This document shows, one piece after another, positions 46,689-56,709 of a stretch of 64,000 bases of DNA. A program made the translations under genes and the position numbers. Source of the DNA: Channa striata (lineage: Eukaryota > Chordata > Actinopteri > Anabantiformes > Channidae); contig CM065182.1 in NCBI GenBank assembly GCA_033026295.1, positions 3,038,001 through 3,102,000 on the forward strand. The letters are read 5' to 3'. Under the pieces are notes generated by a model. That model ran no database searches. It was not told the origin of the DNA and saw only the letters and a program-made list of their open reading frames with translations. Positions within the stretch are counted from its first letter, which is position 1; each line of letters opens with the position of its first letter.

Positions 46689-48269
46689 ATGGCTCAACGA
46701 GGGATTCAACTGGACCAGGACAAGCTGAGCTGCTCCATCTGTCTGGATCTTCTGAAGGATCCGGTGACGATCCCCTGTGGGCACAACTACTGTATGAGCT
46801 GTATTAAACACTGCTGGGATAAGGATGGTGGGACGACGACACACAGCTGCCCTCAGTGCAGGCAGGACTTCACGGTGAGGCCTGCCCTGGTGAAAAACAC
46901 AATGCTAGCAGACTTGGTAGAAGACCTGAAGAAAGTTGGACTCCAAGCTGCCTCATCTGATCTGGCTGGACCTGGATATGTGGCTTGTGACTTCTGCACC
47001 GGGAGGAAAGCCATCAAGTCCTGTTTGGTGTGTCTGTCTTCGTACTGCGAGCAACATCTGCAGCCTCACTACAACATAGCTCCGTTAAAGAAACACAAGC
47101 TGGTCGAGGCCACTTCAAACCTGAACGTGGTTGACCACAAAGGCCTTACGGCAGTCCCAGCTGTGCGGCAGAAGGAGCTCAGGGCAAGTCAGCAAAAAAT
47201 CCAACAGAGGATCCAGGAAAGAGAGAAAGAAGTCGAGGCTCTTCAGGAGAAGATGGAGGCGATCAACTGCTCTGCTGACAAAGCTGTGACAGAAAGCGAG
47301 GAGATCTTCGCCGGCTTGATGTGTCTCCTTGAAATGAAACGCTTTAGAGTGATCCAGCAGATCAGATCCAAGCAGAAAACTGAAGTGAGCCACATACGAG
47401 AGTCTGAGAAGAAGCTGCAGCAGGAGATATCTGAGCTGATGAGGAAAGCCACGGAGCTGGAGCAGGTCTCACACACACAGGATCATCTCCATTTTCTACA
47501 TTACTACCCCCCTCTGACACCTCAGCAAGCATCCAAAGATCTTCCGTCTCAGCAGTATTTTAAGGACGTGATCGTGGCCGTGTCGAAGGCCCGAGATCAA
47601 CTGAAGGTTGTTCTGAACGAGGAGTGGGGAACGGACCGACAGGAAAGTCAAAGACCCGAGGTTTTACCACAGAAACAGCCGGAGCCCAAAACTAGACCCG
47701 AGTTCAAGAAATTGGCTCGTCAAATCACACTGGATCCGCTCACTGCGAACGAGTTTTTGTTGCTGTCTAAGAATAACAGAAAGGCAACATTGATGGGAGA
47801 AGCTCAGCAACAGTTGTTCTACCCACAACCGTTTCCGGTTAGTTCCGTTCACCCAGAACAGTTTGTTAAATGGTGGCAGGTTCTGAGCACGGAAGGTCTG
47901 ACCGGGCGCTGTTACTGGGAAGTGAAGTGGCACGGAAAAGTCTTAATAGCCGTCTCGTACAGAGACATTAGCAGAACCGGGAGCAGGAGGGATTGTGGAT
48001 TTGGAAATAATCACAAGTCTTGGGCATTAGAGTGCTGTGAGGATGGTTTTACATTCAGACACAACAACATCTCCACTCCCATCACAGGCCCCCACTCAGG
48101 CAGAATAGGAGTGTACCTGGATCACAGCGCAGGGGTTCTGTGCTTCTACAGCATCTCTGGAGCCATGACTCATCTCCACAGAGTCAAGGCCTGGTTCACT
48201 AAGCCGCTCTATGCTGGAGTTTGGTTTCCAGATTCAGCTGGAGACAATGCTGAGTTTTGTGAGCTCTAG
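46689..48269 (+). CDS. Tandem TRIM copy 2: intronless RING/coiled-coil/PRY-SPRY protein lacking B-box2
   Basis: Intact 526-residue single-exon frame, a putative E3 ubiquitin ligase of the fish finTRIM/TRIM25-like group. It has a C3HC4 RING at 15-57 (all eight ligands present), a linker, a B-box1-like cluster at about 100-127, a coiled coil from about 165 to 305 (heptad-like, KIQQRIQEREKEVEALQEK) and PRY-SPRY at about 350-526 (LDPLTAN ... CYWEVKWHGKVLIAVSYRD ... RIGVYLD). Compared with copy 1 it lacks 32 residues in frame between about 144 and 150; these are nearly the whole B-box2, and the remnant DHKGL keeps one His but not the last. RING and SPRY are nearly identical to copy 1 while the coiled coil has diverged. 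Absence of introns suggests retrogene ancestry before duplication. Poly(A) signal candidate AATAAA at 48744-48749. Confidence 0.92.
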   Translation: MAQRGIQLDQDKLSCSICLDLLKDPVTIPCGHNYCMSCIKHCWDKDGGTTTHSCPQCRQDFTVRPALVKNTMLADLVEDLKKVGLQAASSDLAGPGYVACDFCTGRKAIKSCLVCLSSYCEQHLQPHYNIAPLKKHKLVEATSNLNVVDHKGLTAVPAVRQKELRASQQKIQQRIQEREKEVEALQEKMEAINCSADKAVTESEEIFAGLMCLLEMKRFRVIQQIRSKQKTEVSHIRESEKKLQQEISELMRKATELEQVSHTQDHLHFLHYYPPLTPQQASKDLPSQQYFKDVIVAVSKARDQLKVVLNEEWGTDRQESQRPEVLPQKQPEPKTRPEFKKLARQITLDPLTANEFLLLSKNNRKATLMGEAQQQLFYPQPFPVSSVHPEQFVKWWQVLSTEGLTGRCYWEVKWHGKVLIAVSYRDISRTGSRRDCGFGNNHKSWALECCEDGFTFRHNNISTPITGPHSGRIGVYLDHSAGVLCFYSISGAMTHLHRVKAWFTKPLYAGVWFPDSAGDNAEFCEL

Positions 48270-51200
48270 TACATCTGTGGTGCTAGAGTGTAAAATATAG
48301 CACAAGTGAAAGGCCGCTTTAAATTTTCCCTCAAGGCAAAAGTCAAAATCCTAACGTCTTATTTCATTTTCCTTTTTGTTTGCTGTCGTCTTGTTCAATG
48401 AAATTTCATTTTTGTGCACTGAAAATTTGGTGATTATAAAAGGTTGACTGCAACAAAATGTACTCCTCACTGTGCTGCATTGACGTGAATTATATTTTTC
48501 CTTAAAGCAGTGCACCTTTTGGAAAAAATTAATCCTCCCTCCATCATTAGAAAATTCCAGCAAAACAATAAGTAAATGGTTTTGTTCACCTTGCAATTAA
48601 CTCTAACATGATCAAAGTCTATTATGTCAAATACAATTTTAAAATGCAGAAATGATTAGTTTTATATTAGGTTTTTGTTTTTCACTTTTGGAATTCGTCT
48701 GCTAAATGAATGAAGTTTTTTACATGTAGTTGTGCTAATCCTCAATAAATTGGTACCATGTGATATTTACTTTCTTAGTGCTTTACTGCTGTAAAAGTAC
48801 ATTTTTAATTTTTGTGCTTTTTAAGTGTGAACATCTCAGAAACAGCCAACCTTTAGATTTCTTTGTGCTTGCACTGACATTATATAAAGTCTAACCTGAT
48901 GTTTCGAATTTCACCTCAGCTTTTTCAAACCGTTTATGAAAACACTGACAGAAATACAGACTGTTTAAGTTTTATATTTATTACACAACTTTTAAACATT
49001 CCACAACAATCATGCAGGAATAAAATGGGAAATATACAAAGCTCTACAGAGGCTTTGCCAGTCACACAGTAGGAATAACTGGGCGTCACATATTCTTAAA
49101 AACACTCAAAAATGTGAGGTAATGGTTTGTAAATCATCAACTACAAACAATGTGTTGAATTAAGTCTGAAAAAACGTTTTTATCACCTGTGAGTCAGGAC
49201 TGATTGAACTTATATTACACCTAAAATGACAGAACTGTCCATAAAACAGGTACTGCACCTTCCATAATCCCTTAGTTCCGTGTCCCTTCTGTGGTGATTC
49301 AACATGTCAGCACTTGTCATCAAATGAACAAAATGTGGACGTTATCCATATATTTATGAGCAAACGTTCAAACTCAGAGCTACAGAGTGAAACAGATTCA
49401 CACAGATTATGGTGGTGCTCTGGAAAATGCATCAGTCATCAGTTCAAGGTCTTTGGAATGAAGCAGAAAGCCAAATGTCGGAGATAACGTGACAAAAGTG
49501 ATTATGGTCATTTTGAGTTGTCACATTGCATGTGTGTAACACAAATTATTGAAATAATATTAACATTAATTTAGATGTGGTGGCGAGAGGTTTTTCGACA
49601 GTGTGGCAAAGCCTTTCCTAAAACACAGGCCAAAGTTTGACGTCACGGGTGTGACTCCGCCCATTTTTTTAGAAGTTATTGCCAGAAGATGGAGGAAAAT
49701 AAAAATGTTCACATGCGGTTGAACGTTGGATTTGACGCAGGTGTTATTAGTCACATTAACAGTGAGTTCACGTGTCCCGGGACCCGGGACCTTGAGAATG
49801 GAAGGAACCACTAAGGTTGTTATTTGCACCTGTGCTTTTCCTCCAGCGTCATTTCAAAAACGTCTTCCTGCCTTCATGTTTGTCCCATGAGACTCCAGAC
49901 ACCTCAAACATAAGAACTGCGTGTAAAACGAGAACACGTACCTTTAATGTGATCGAGGCCTTCAATGCCTTTTCATTTACATTTTACACAATAATTTCCA
50001 TGCTGTCTATTTTCTAAAATGATGGAGTATTTAAATCAAACTGCATAAAAGCCCACAGGTAGACAACATGATATTCTTTGGTAGAGGAGGGTGGGAACGA
50101 TGTTCGCACGTGACATTTCAGTGACCTCTGACACTACGCCCCGTACACAAGTATCAAAATACAACAATAATAAAAAGTGATAGTATCAAAGTCTCCACAG
50201 TACAATACACACGACGGATTATTGCACCAAATTTAACGGTGTGGAATTGTGTCATGAGAGAGCAGCTGAGTAAATCTCAAATATTCTCCACAGTCAGGAT
50301 TTTTAATTCCCTACATGTGACTAGTACCAGAAGACGAGCATCGAACAGGGAAAGTTGCAAGATTAAACCTTTGCCAACGGAGGCGGTAAATAACCGAGTG
50401 CAGTTTTGAGGAGTGTTTCCATTTCATTTTACTTTGATTTTTTCTCCACTCGATTTATTTTATAATTTGAGAGTCTTTGAGAACTTACTGATCAACCACT
50501 TTAAAAGCTGCTGTTTTTGTTCCACACTGGCTACACATTTTCTAAGATGAATTTTTCCCCTTTGAGAGATGAACAAATCCTGGACTTTTTCAATGCTGTA
50601 ATATAAAAAACCGAAAATACTTTTATTTTAGTGATGTAATTTAGAGCGTACACTTATTACAAACATTTGAAGCTGTACTTTTACTTTTTTGCACGTAAAG
50701 AACGTCTTCAATGACGGTGAATTTGCTTCTTTTAGTTCTAGTTTGGATAGTACATGCCAGTAAAGTTCCCTATATCAAAATTTCTACTTTTAGCTAAAAA
50801 CCTCTTCCAGATGACATCACTTGGAGGAACCTTCAGTTTTTCACCATGGTCAACCTGCAAGATATTATAATATAAGGAAACTTAAAAGAATAATGTTCAG
50901 TTACAGCTAAAGTCATAGAAAGGAATTTGAAAATTGGTGAAGTCGCCCTTTATGTGTTGAGTCTGAGTCTACAACCTCTGATTGACACATATATATTTGT
51001 ATATATACATATATATATACTGTATATATATGTCTAGTGCTCTGTGCGACTGTGATGATGATTCATAACATACTGTATGATAACATCATAAAGGAATCAG
51101 ATATAGTTTGAGCTTGGTAATTGATTACTGTACGAGTGCCTGTGCATATGGATCTATGGAAACATGATGACTGAGTCGTCATGCTGATTATTATAAATAT

Positions 51201-53142
51201 ATGAGACCATCACAGAGATGGTCTCACACCTGTTGTATTGCAAAACAAGTCGTCACAGTCGTGGCCATGAATTATTCCTGCCTGGCAGATATTAAAGAGC
51301 ATGAATGTGTCTGTCATTGTAAGCACTTATGCCGACTGGTTTGGTTCATCCTGACACGTCTTCAGTCTATTTCACGGCCAACACAGAGAGACAACCATTC
51401 ACACTCACAATTTAGAGTCATGCATGTCTTTGGAAAGCCACACAAGCACAGGGATTTGAACCAGGGACGTTCTAGCTGTGAGCTGGCATTGCTAACCACT
51501 CCTCCATCGTGCTGCTCCCTCTGTCTGGAGGTTTCCCGCCACAGTTTCTCCATCTCAGTGTAAAAACAGACCGTCTCATTTGTTCCCTAGAACTTCCTCT
51601 GCATCAAATCACAAATTAAAACACGTCTTGTCAAATAAATGTCTGTCACATCAATAGAACATCTAATAAATGTGTGTTATAAAGACAGTGCTAATGTAAT
51701 TTCAGGCATGTAAGTTGATCTGCTCATTTTCTGGGGACAGATGTGAACTAAACAAAATGATACCTTTAGTCGCATTTCCTCTTTTCTGTTCTTGTGTAGA
51801 CTAAACACTGGAACCAGAAAATGTCACGAGAAAAACGTCTGTGCGTTTGTGGTGTGAGACGGGACATTAAAGGACACTCTCACAGATTAAAGGACGACTC
51901 CACACAGCTTTTTACTTTGATGGTTGTAGTTTGGGGAGCACATGTACATGAGTGTTATATTAAATATTTGGGGCGCTCTGTAAAATCGAGTTTGTAGAAA
52001 TACAAAGAATCATGCATTCAGCCATGAACTAAACCACTGCCCTTGTCAGCTGTCGTAGCTGACATTGGGTGTGAGTTGGATTAAACCCCGGACATATCGC
52101 AGGCAAAACAACGGGAGTTATGAAATGTATAATTTTGGTATCTCTAGGAGGATTTATGATCACTTATTGGTATCAAAATGTTTAAAATGACACAGAGCTC
52201 ATGAAAAGGGGGAAGAATCTGAGTAGAGAAACACTGATGTGCTGTTTTAACAATGCGGTACATACATGGTCATCGAGTACTGACAACTGAACGAACGAGG
52301 CCGTGAAGTCCCACGTTTCAGCAGGCTGTAACAAAAAAGTTGAAGATGATGCATTTTTAGTTTTAGTGTCACAACAACATGAGGGTTGACTCAGCTGCTT
52401 TACAAAACGTGACTCGAGTGTGTTTCAATGTTAAACCTGGAGAGGAAAACGCTGGACGGACCGACTGACTTAAGCGTTTTTGAGTGGTTGTGAGCCTGCA
52501 TGGTAATGCGTAGGTCTGTTGTTGAAGTGCCAACGAGCAAGGCACGTCACCCCAACCCGCTCAAAAGCAAACGCTCACAAGAAGGATTTGAATCCGGAGT
52601 GTGACGCCTCGCATTTTTCACCGAATATGACACACAGAAATGTGCTACATACAGCATTTAGTTTCTGACATTTAAAACCTTCCTGCCCCCCGTCGCCTTT
52701 TCCCTCCATCGTCACTTTGTTTGGGTTTGTTTTAAGGGGCATGAAGTTGAGCAAACCCTGGTCACCAGTGCTCTCAAAATGGCCTCCTGTCCTTCCACAA
52801 TTAGAGACGCTGAAATAAAGGGTGTTAAAATGCTACATATAGCACACAAAAGAAGTGAACGTGTGATGAACTACCACTACAAACGCTCCGTGTTCCGGCC
52901 TTTACTTCCTTCACATACAGGGACGCTGCAGTGAAACCGTTCACACACTCGACCTCCAGCAGTAGCACTGAGAAACTAACAGTATTCTATCAGGTGGCAG
53001 GCACACGGATGACACCAACACGGACGTTAGAAAATCTCCTCTTAGCTTCACAGCGGAAACATTCCAATCACCCCCAGGCGGTGAAGCTGCACGTGTGCGT
53101 CTCTTATTCCACTGATGGGGGGTGAGCGCGGGGGTCGAGCCT
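48270..53142. other. Intergenic between TRIM copy 2 and the C5orf24 homologue
   Basis: No gene recognised. AT-rich, with a TA/AT microsatellite near 50990-51030. The right part probably contains the 3' UTR of the minus-strand C5orf24 homologue, which is long in mammals; its end was not located. Confidence 0.45.
51310..51525. repeat. Worn interspersed repeat (CATGCATGTCTTTGGA type)
   Basis: The string ACCATTCACACTCACAATTTAGAGTCA ... CATGCATGTCTTTGGA ... GGATTTGAACCAGGGACGTTCTAGCTGTGAG ... TAACCACT ... CGTGCTGC (shown as fragments) matches a very common fish dispersed repeat. It is shortened and mutated here. Confidence 0.6.
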
Positions 53143-53766
53143 TTATTCATTCGCCGTCTTCTCTTTGCAGGAAGGTTCACAGAGGATGTCTTTATGTGGA
53201 GGCGGATAGGGGAACGCCGCTCCGCTGCAGGTGCTACCATAAGCCAGTTTGTTGAGGCGAGAGAGGCCTTTGATGCTGCCGGGAGGCCGTCCGGGGCTGA
53301 CCTTGTACCCCGCGGCTCTGGTGGTGCCCAGCGGCCTTCCTGGGCTCGTCTTGAATCCCGCAGCTCTGGTGGTGCCGAGGGGTCGGCCCGTGCTGGTTCT
53401 GTATCCGGCTAGCTTGGTGGTTCCCAAAGGCCTTCCGCGTCTCCCCGTCTTCCCAGCAGCCTTCGTCTTCTTCTTGGATTCATCCTGCGATTGGTCGGCG
53501 CTTTTAACGGCCGGTAGTTTTCCAGGTGAGCGGGGGTCGCCCCCGAGCACTTCCTGTCTCTGGCACACCATGGGCTTGTGGCTCTGTGCGGGTAAAGCCA
53601 TGGGCGCCAGTGACATCTGAAGAGACGACGGGGGAGGAGGAGGGTAGAACTTGTTGGACTGGGAGGTGCACAAGTTGAAGTGGGCGACGGGGTGGTGGCC
53701 GTCTTCTGCCAGGCACGATGGCCTGCTGTTCATGCAGAAGTCACCGCTGGTCACCTGGCGCATCAT
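53143..53766 (-). CDS. c5orf24: UPF0461 protein C5orf24 homologue
   Basis: Protein of unknown function. A single coding exon of 207 residues (human 188) starts at the first of two adjacent ATGs at 53766, just after a CAG acceptor, and stops at TAA 53145-53143. Shared family blocks are HKPMVCQRQ (63-71), the GRP repeat region and the ending AAFPYP ... ANE. The GRP tripeptide recurs at residues 111, 127, 143 and 159, an exact 16-residue period with unit GRPLGTTRAAGYKTSP. These repeats resemble AT-hook cores, so DNA binding is possible but unproven. A proline run (42-46) is extra relative to human. The position between ddx46 and txndc15 is as in human. The upstream 5' UTR exon is probably in the CpG island near 55.6-56.1 kb. 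Confidence 0.93.
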   Translation of the reverse strand: MMRQVTSGDFCMNSRPSCLAEDGHHPVAHFNLCTSQSNKFYPPPPPSSLQMSLAPMALPAQSHKPMVCQRQEVLGGDPRSPGKLPAVKSADQSQDESKKKTKAAGKTGRRGRPLGTTKLAGYRTSTGRPLGTTRAAGFKTSPGRPLGTTRAAGYKVSPGRPPGSIKGLSRLNKLAYGSTCSGAAFPYPPPHKDILCEPSCKEKTANE

Positions 53767-53995
53767 CGTCTGCTGGGAGTCAGAAACAAGGAGCGTGTTA
53801 TTATCACGCAAAGGCAGAAGGACTCACACAGAACACGACGTAAAGCTAAAATGAAACTGAACACAGGATTCGGAAGAATTCTGCAGAAAATGTTGGGAAT
53901 GGCCACAGTTAAAACTTTACACCTTTGCATTTCTTGGGCTTGTGGAAAAGTGCACATGACGAAAAGTTTAGGGCTTTACATCATTAAGTCTACAG

Positions 53996-54147
53996 CAGGG
54001 GTCTCAAACTCCGGACATGGAGGCCCACAGCCCCGCATTCCCTACCTGGATCAGCTGTGTTCAATCAATCTAAAGCTGGAAAATGAGGGTTTTGCAGGGA
54101 CAGTTGGAAAACCAGCAGCAGTTGAGACCCAGAGTTTGAGACCCCTG
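53996..54147. mobile_element. hAT-type MITE, 152 bp, perfect 16-bp terminal inverted repeats
   Basis: The left end CAGGGGTCTCAAACTC (53996-54011) and right end GAGTTTGAGACCCCTG (54132-54147) are exact inverted copies. The CAGGGG...CCCCTG termini are typical of non-autonomous fish hAT elements. No 8-bp target duplication was seen (gtctacag versus ggagcgtc). It lies in the presumed 5' intron of the C5orf24 homologue. Confidence 0.88.
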
Positions 54148-55500
54148 GGAGCGTCCTATGGAAACCAGACGTCCTCACGCTTTAAGTTGTTCTTCAAACT
54201 GAAATTGACTATTTGTAAGGACTCAAAAAAATGCAGATGCTTATTGAAGTACGTTTCCTAGCCCCCCCCAGATGAAAATATCCCTTGTACTTAAAAAGCT
54301 GACGGTCTTGTGGAGTCTGTCCCCCCCGACGAAGGCGAGATGCAACGGTGAGCACTTTCACAAACGTCGAGAGACACAATGACGTGATTTAAGCTTTATC
54401 TGAAATGTTTACAGTGTTTCAAGCAAGAAGAGAACGAGGAGGTTAAAGAACTTTTCTCAGGGGCCTTTCAGGACGGGGGGGGGGTAGTAGCCTAACTCCT
54501 GCTTAACTCCTTAAAAAAAAATCACAGTTAGTCAAATAGTCATATTAACTGAGCTATTTAGACAAAACTATCATCCTTTTTGTATTTATCTTATTTCAAA
54601 TTGTCCAGGTTTTTGTTAATAGAGGAAGTGGTTTCCACAATCACATCTGTCCGGTTTTGTTCGCTCAGGTTTTCTGCGTGTGTCCAAACCCAGGTTAGTC
54701 GTGTTACACTGAATTTTCCAAACCTGCTTAACTGAACCTGTAAATCAGGCCTGTTTCGACTGTTTGTATTTCACGGTAAAATTGTTGGAAACTTTCCGAG
54801 GCGGATCATCCTTGACCACTGGCTTTTCCGTACAATAACTAGCTGAGCCTCATTCCCAAAACCTAATCATGTTTGTCTTAGGGTCCATGTTCTGTTCAGG
54901 TAACATCAGGGACCCCTTCTTCGTCTGCAGGGAGGTTCCCTTGCTGGTTTTACTAGGCAAAGAATGTTTCGATTTTTGTAAATATGTTAGGTCCAGATTT
55001 TCCCACAGGATAGATCACAGGATCTCCCTGAGGAAAAGAGCTAAAGTGACAAGTGTCACAGCGGAGGATGAATCACTAAAACAATGTAGAAATATCCTGT
55101 ATTCAAAATTTACAAAGGGGTCAGCATAGAAATATTCATTAAATATTCATAAAGTAAAAGTAGTCAATATTAAGTGTTTCAGATACTGGATTCAAATTAT
55201 TGGTGTGTTAAGATGTAAACATTGATGATGTTGCGGCTTCATCCTTACACAACCATTTATGTGGCCTGATCCATAACAATTCATAATTCATCAGTCTGTT
55301 TGTTTTTATAACAAGAAGCAGTGTCTATAAAATAAGTAGATCTGCAGAAAAAGACATTTTCCAGTGACATGTGGTGAGCCAGGTCTATAAGGAGCAGGAC
55401 CATTTTCACTGTGTATTGGCTGATTATTGATTTGTTGGTTATGAAGCATGACCACATGCAAAGAGACAAACAGCTGTCAGTGAAAAAGTAAAATAAAGTG
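54148..55500. other. Presumed 5' intron of the C5orf24 homologue, no exon seen
   Basis: No recognisable exon on either strand between the MITE and the CpG island. It includes a G run at about 54474-54483. Confidence 0.45.
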
Positions 55501-55529
55501 CGAGTTGTCCAACATTTGGGGACTCAGGC

Positions 55530-56140
55530 GTTTTCCACCACGCTGTGGGTCTTACATCACAGTCGGAACCGAGCTGGGGGAGCAGGAGCCCCTTCGGTTC
55601 GGCGGCTGCGGCTGCTGCAGCGGACGCACAGAGGTGTGGACTCACGGCGTGTGTAGTAAGTCATTCACAAAAGCGTGCGCACGGATCCGAACGGAGGACC
55701 CGCAGGAACACGCCGGCCCGGTTTGGCGACGCGGGCACAAAAAACCGGTTCGGACCGTCGGGTGTCCGGTTCGACGGGCTTTCCTGCGTGTAGTGCGTGT
55801 GAGCGCGGGGCTTCACTGTACCTCGATTGTTCGCAGATGTCGGAGCCGAAAGGGTTAAAGAGAAAAATGATCTTTCATCCCCTCAGAGCGCGGCTCGGTC
55901 CATTTTTCCGACAGATTTCCTCCGCTCGGGACCTCGGGCAGCTCGTCCGCAGCCTCCGCAGCCGCTTTGTTCCCGTCTGCGCGTTAACACGACGCCGGCA
56001 AAAGGCTCCGGCTCGACGAGGATCTGTCGGATTTTTAATTCCCAGCTCCAGAGGTTTGGATAAGAAACGCAGCCATTTTCCATTAAAAATTAATAAGACG
56101 GGCAGCGCAGTCTGAGCATGCGCACTCCGTCCCCTCCTGA
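55530..56140 (-). promoter_or_regulatory. CpG island, probable C5orf24-homologue promoter and first exon
   Basis: Dense CpG sequence of about 600 bp. It includes an NRF1-like TGAGCATGCGCA at 56113-56124 (one mismatch to consensus). On the minus strand, GAG followed by GTACAGTG near 55820 could be a 5' UTR exon donor. No protein was recognised in its open frames. It sits between the 3' end of ddx46 and the C5orf24-homologue coding exon, both on the minus strand, so it most likely drives the latter. Confidence 0.55.
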
Positions 56141-56289
56141 AGCACTTTGACACCTAAACGCCGTTTTCATTTTAAAAGCCCAGAGCTGGTTTCATTTTTG
56201 ATGTTACTGTACTGACATTGAGACATAATCTTGTTAATAATAGCGATAAATATTATAGAAATAAAAGGGTGTTTATTAACGGATCACAC

Positions 56290-56295
56290 TTTATT
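56290..56295 (-). terminator. ddx46: Candidate ddx46 poly(A) signal
   Basis: AATAAA on the minus strand about 415 nt past the ddx46 stop; a second one is at 56277-56272. Either would end ddx46 within 200 bp of the neighbouring CpG island. Confidence 0.45.
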
Positions 56296-56709
56296 TCCTT
56301 AGCAACATATCGTTTTATTATTTAAGTACAAATCATCATGAGCATTTATTCAGAAAGATAACAGCAGGTATGTGACTTGTTCAGATCTGCCAGTGTGAAT
56401 TATGTAAATTAATCTTACATTAAAAGACTGTGAAAATAGCTTATTGTCGAGTTGTGATGGTTTACTGACACAGAGTGAAAACAGCATCAGATATTTTGGT
56501 ATTTATGGTTTTTGTGCATTTGGAAAAAATTATAATAAATCACTTGAAATTCAAACGGAACACAGACGCAACTAAGGAAAAATAAACACACACTAAACAT
56601 CCGCAATTGAAGGGAACATTATTAAAAATATAGACTAAAATATAGTTCAATCCCTTGGATGAAACTGAAGATGACAAGAGACGCTGCTCCACGAGCCTCG
56701 GTTTCGCCT

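Noticed and set aside
55505..56153. Open frames in the CpG island as protein genes
   Set aside because: Several overlapping frames on both strands are expected in CpG-rich DNA, and none matches a known protein.
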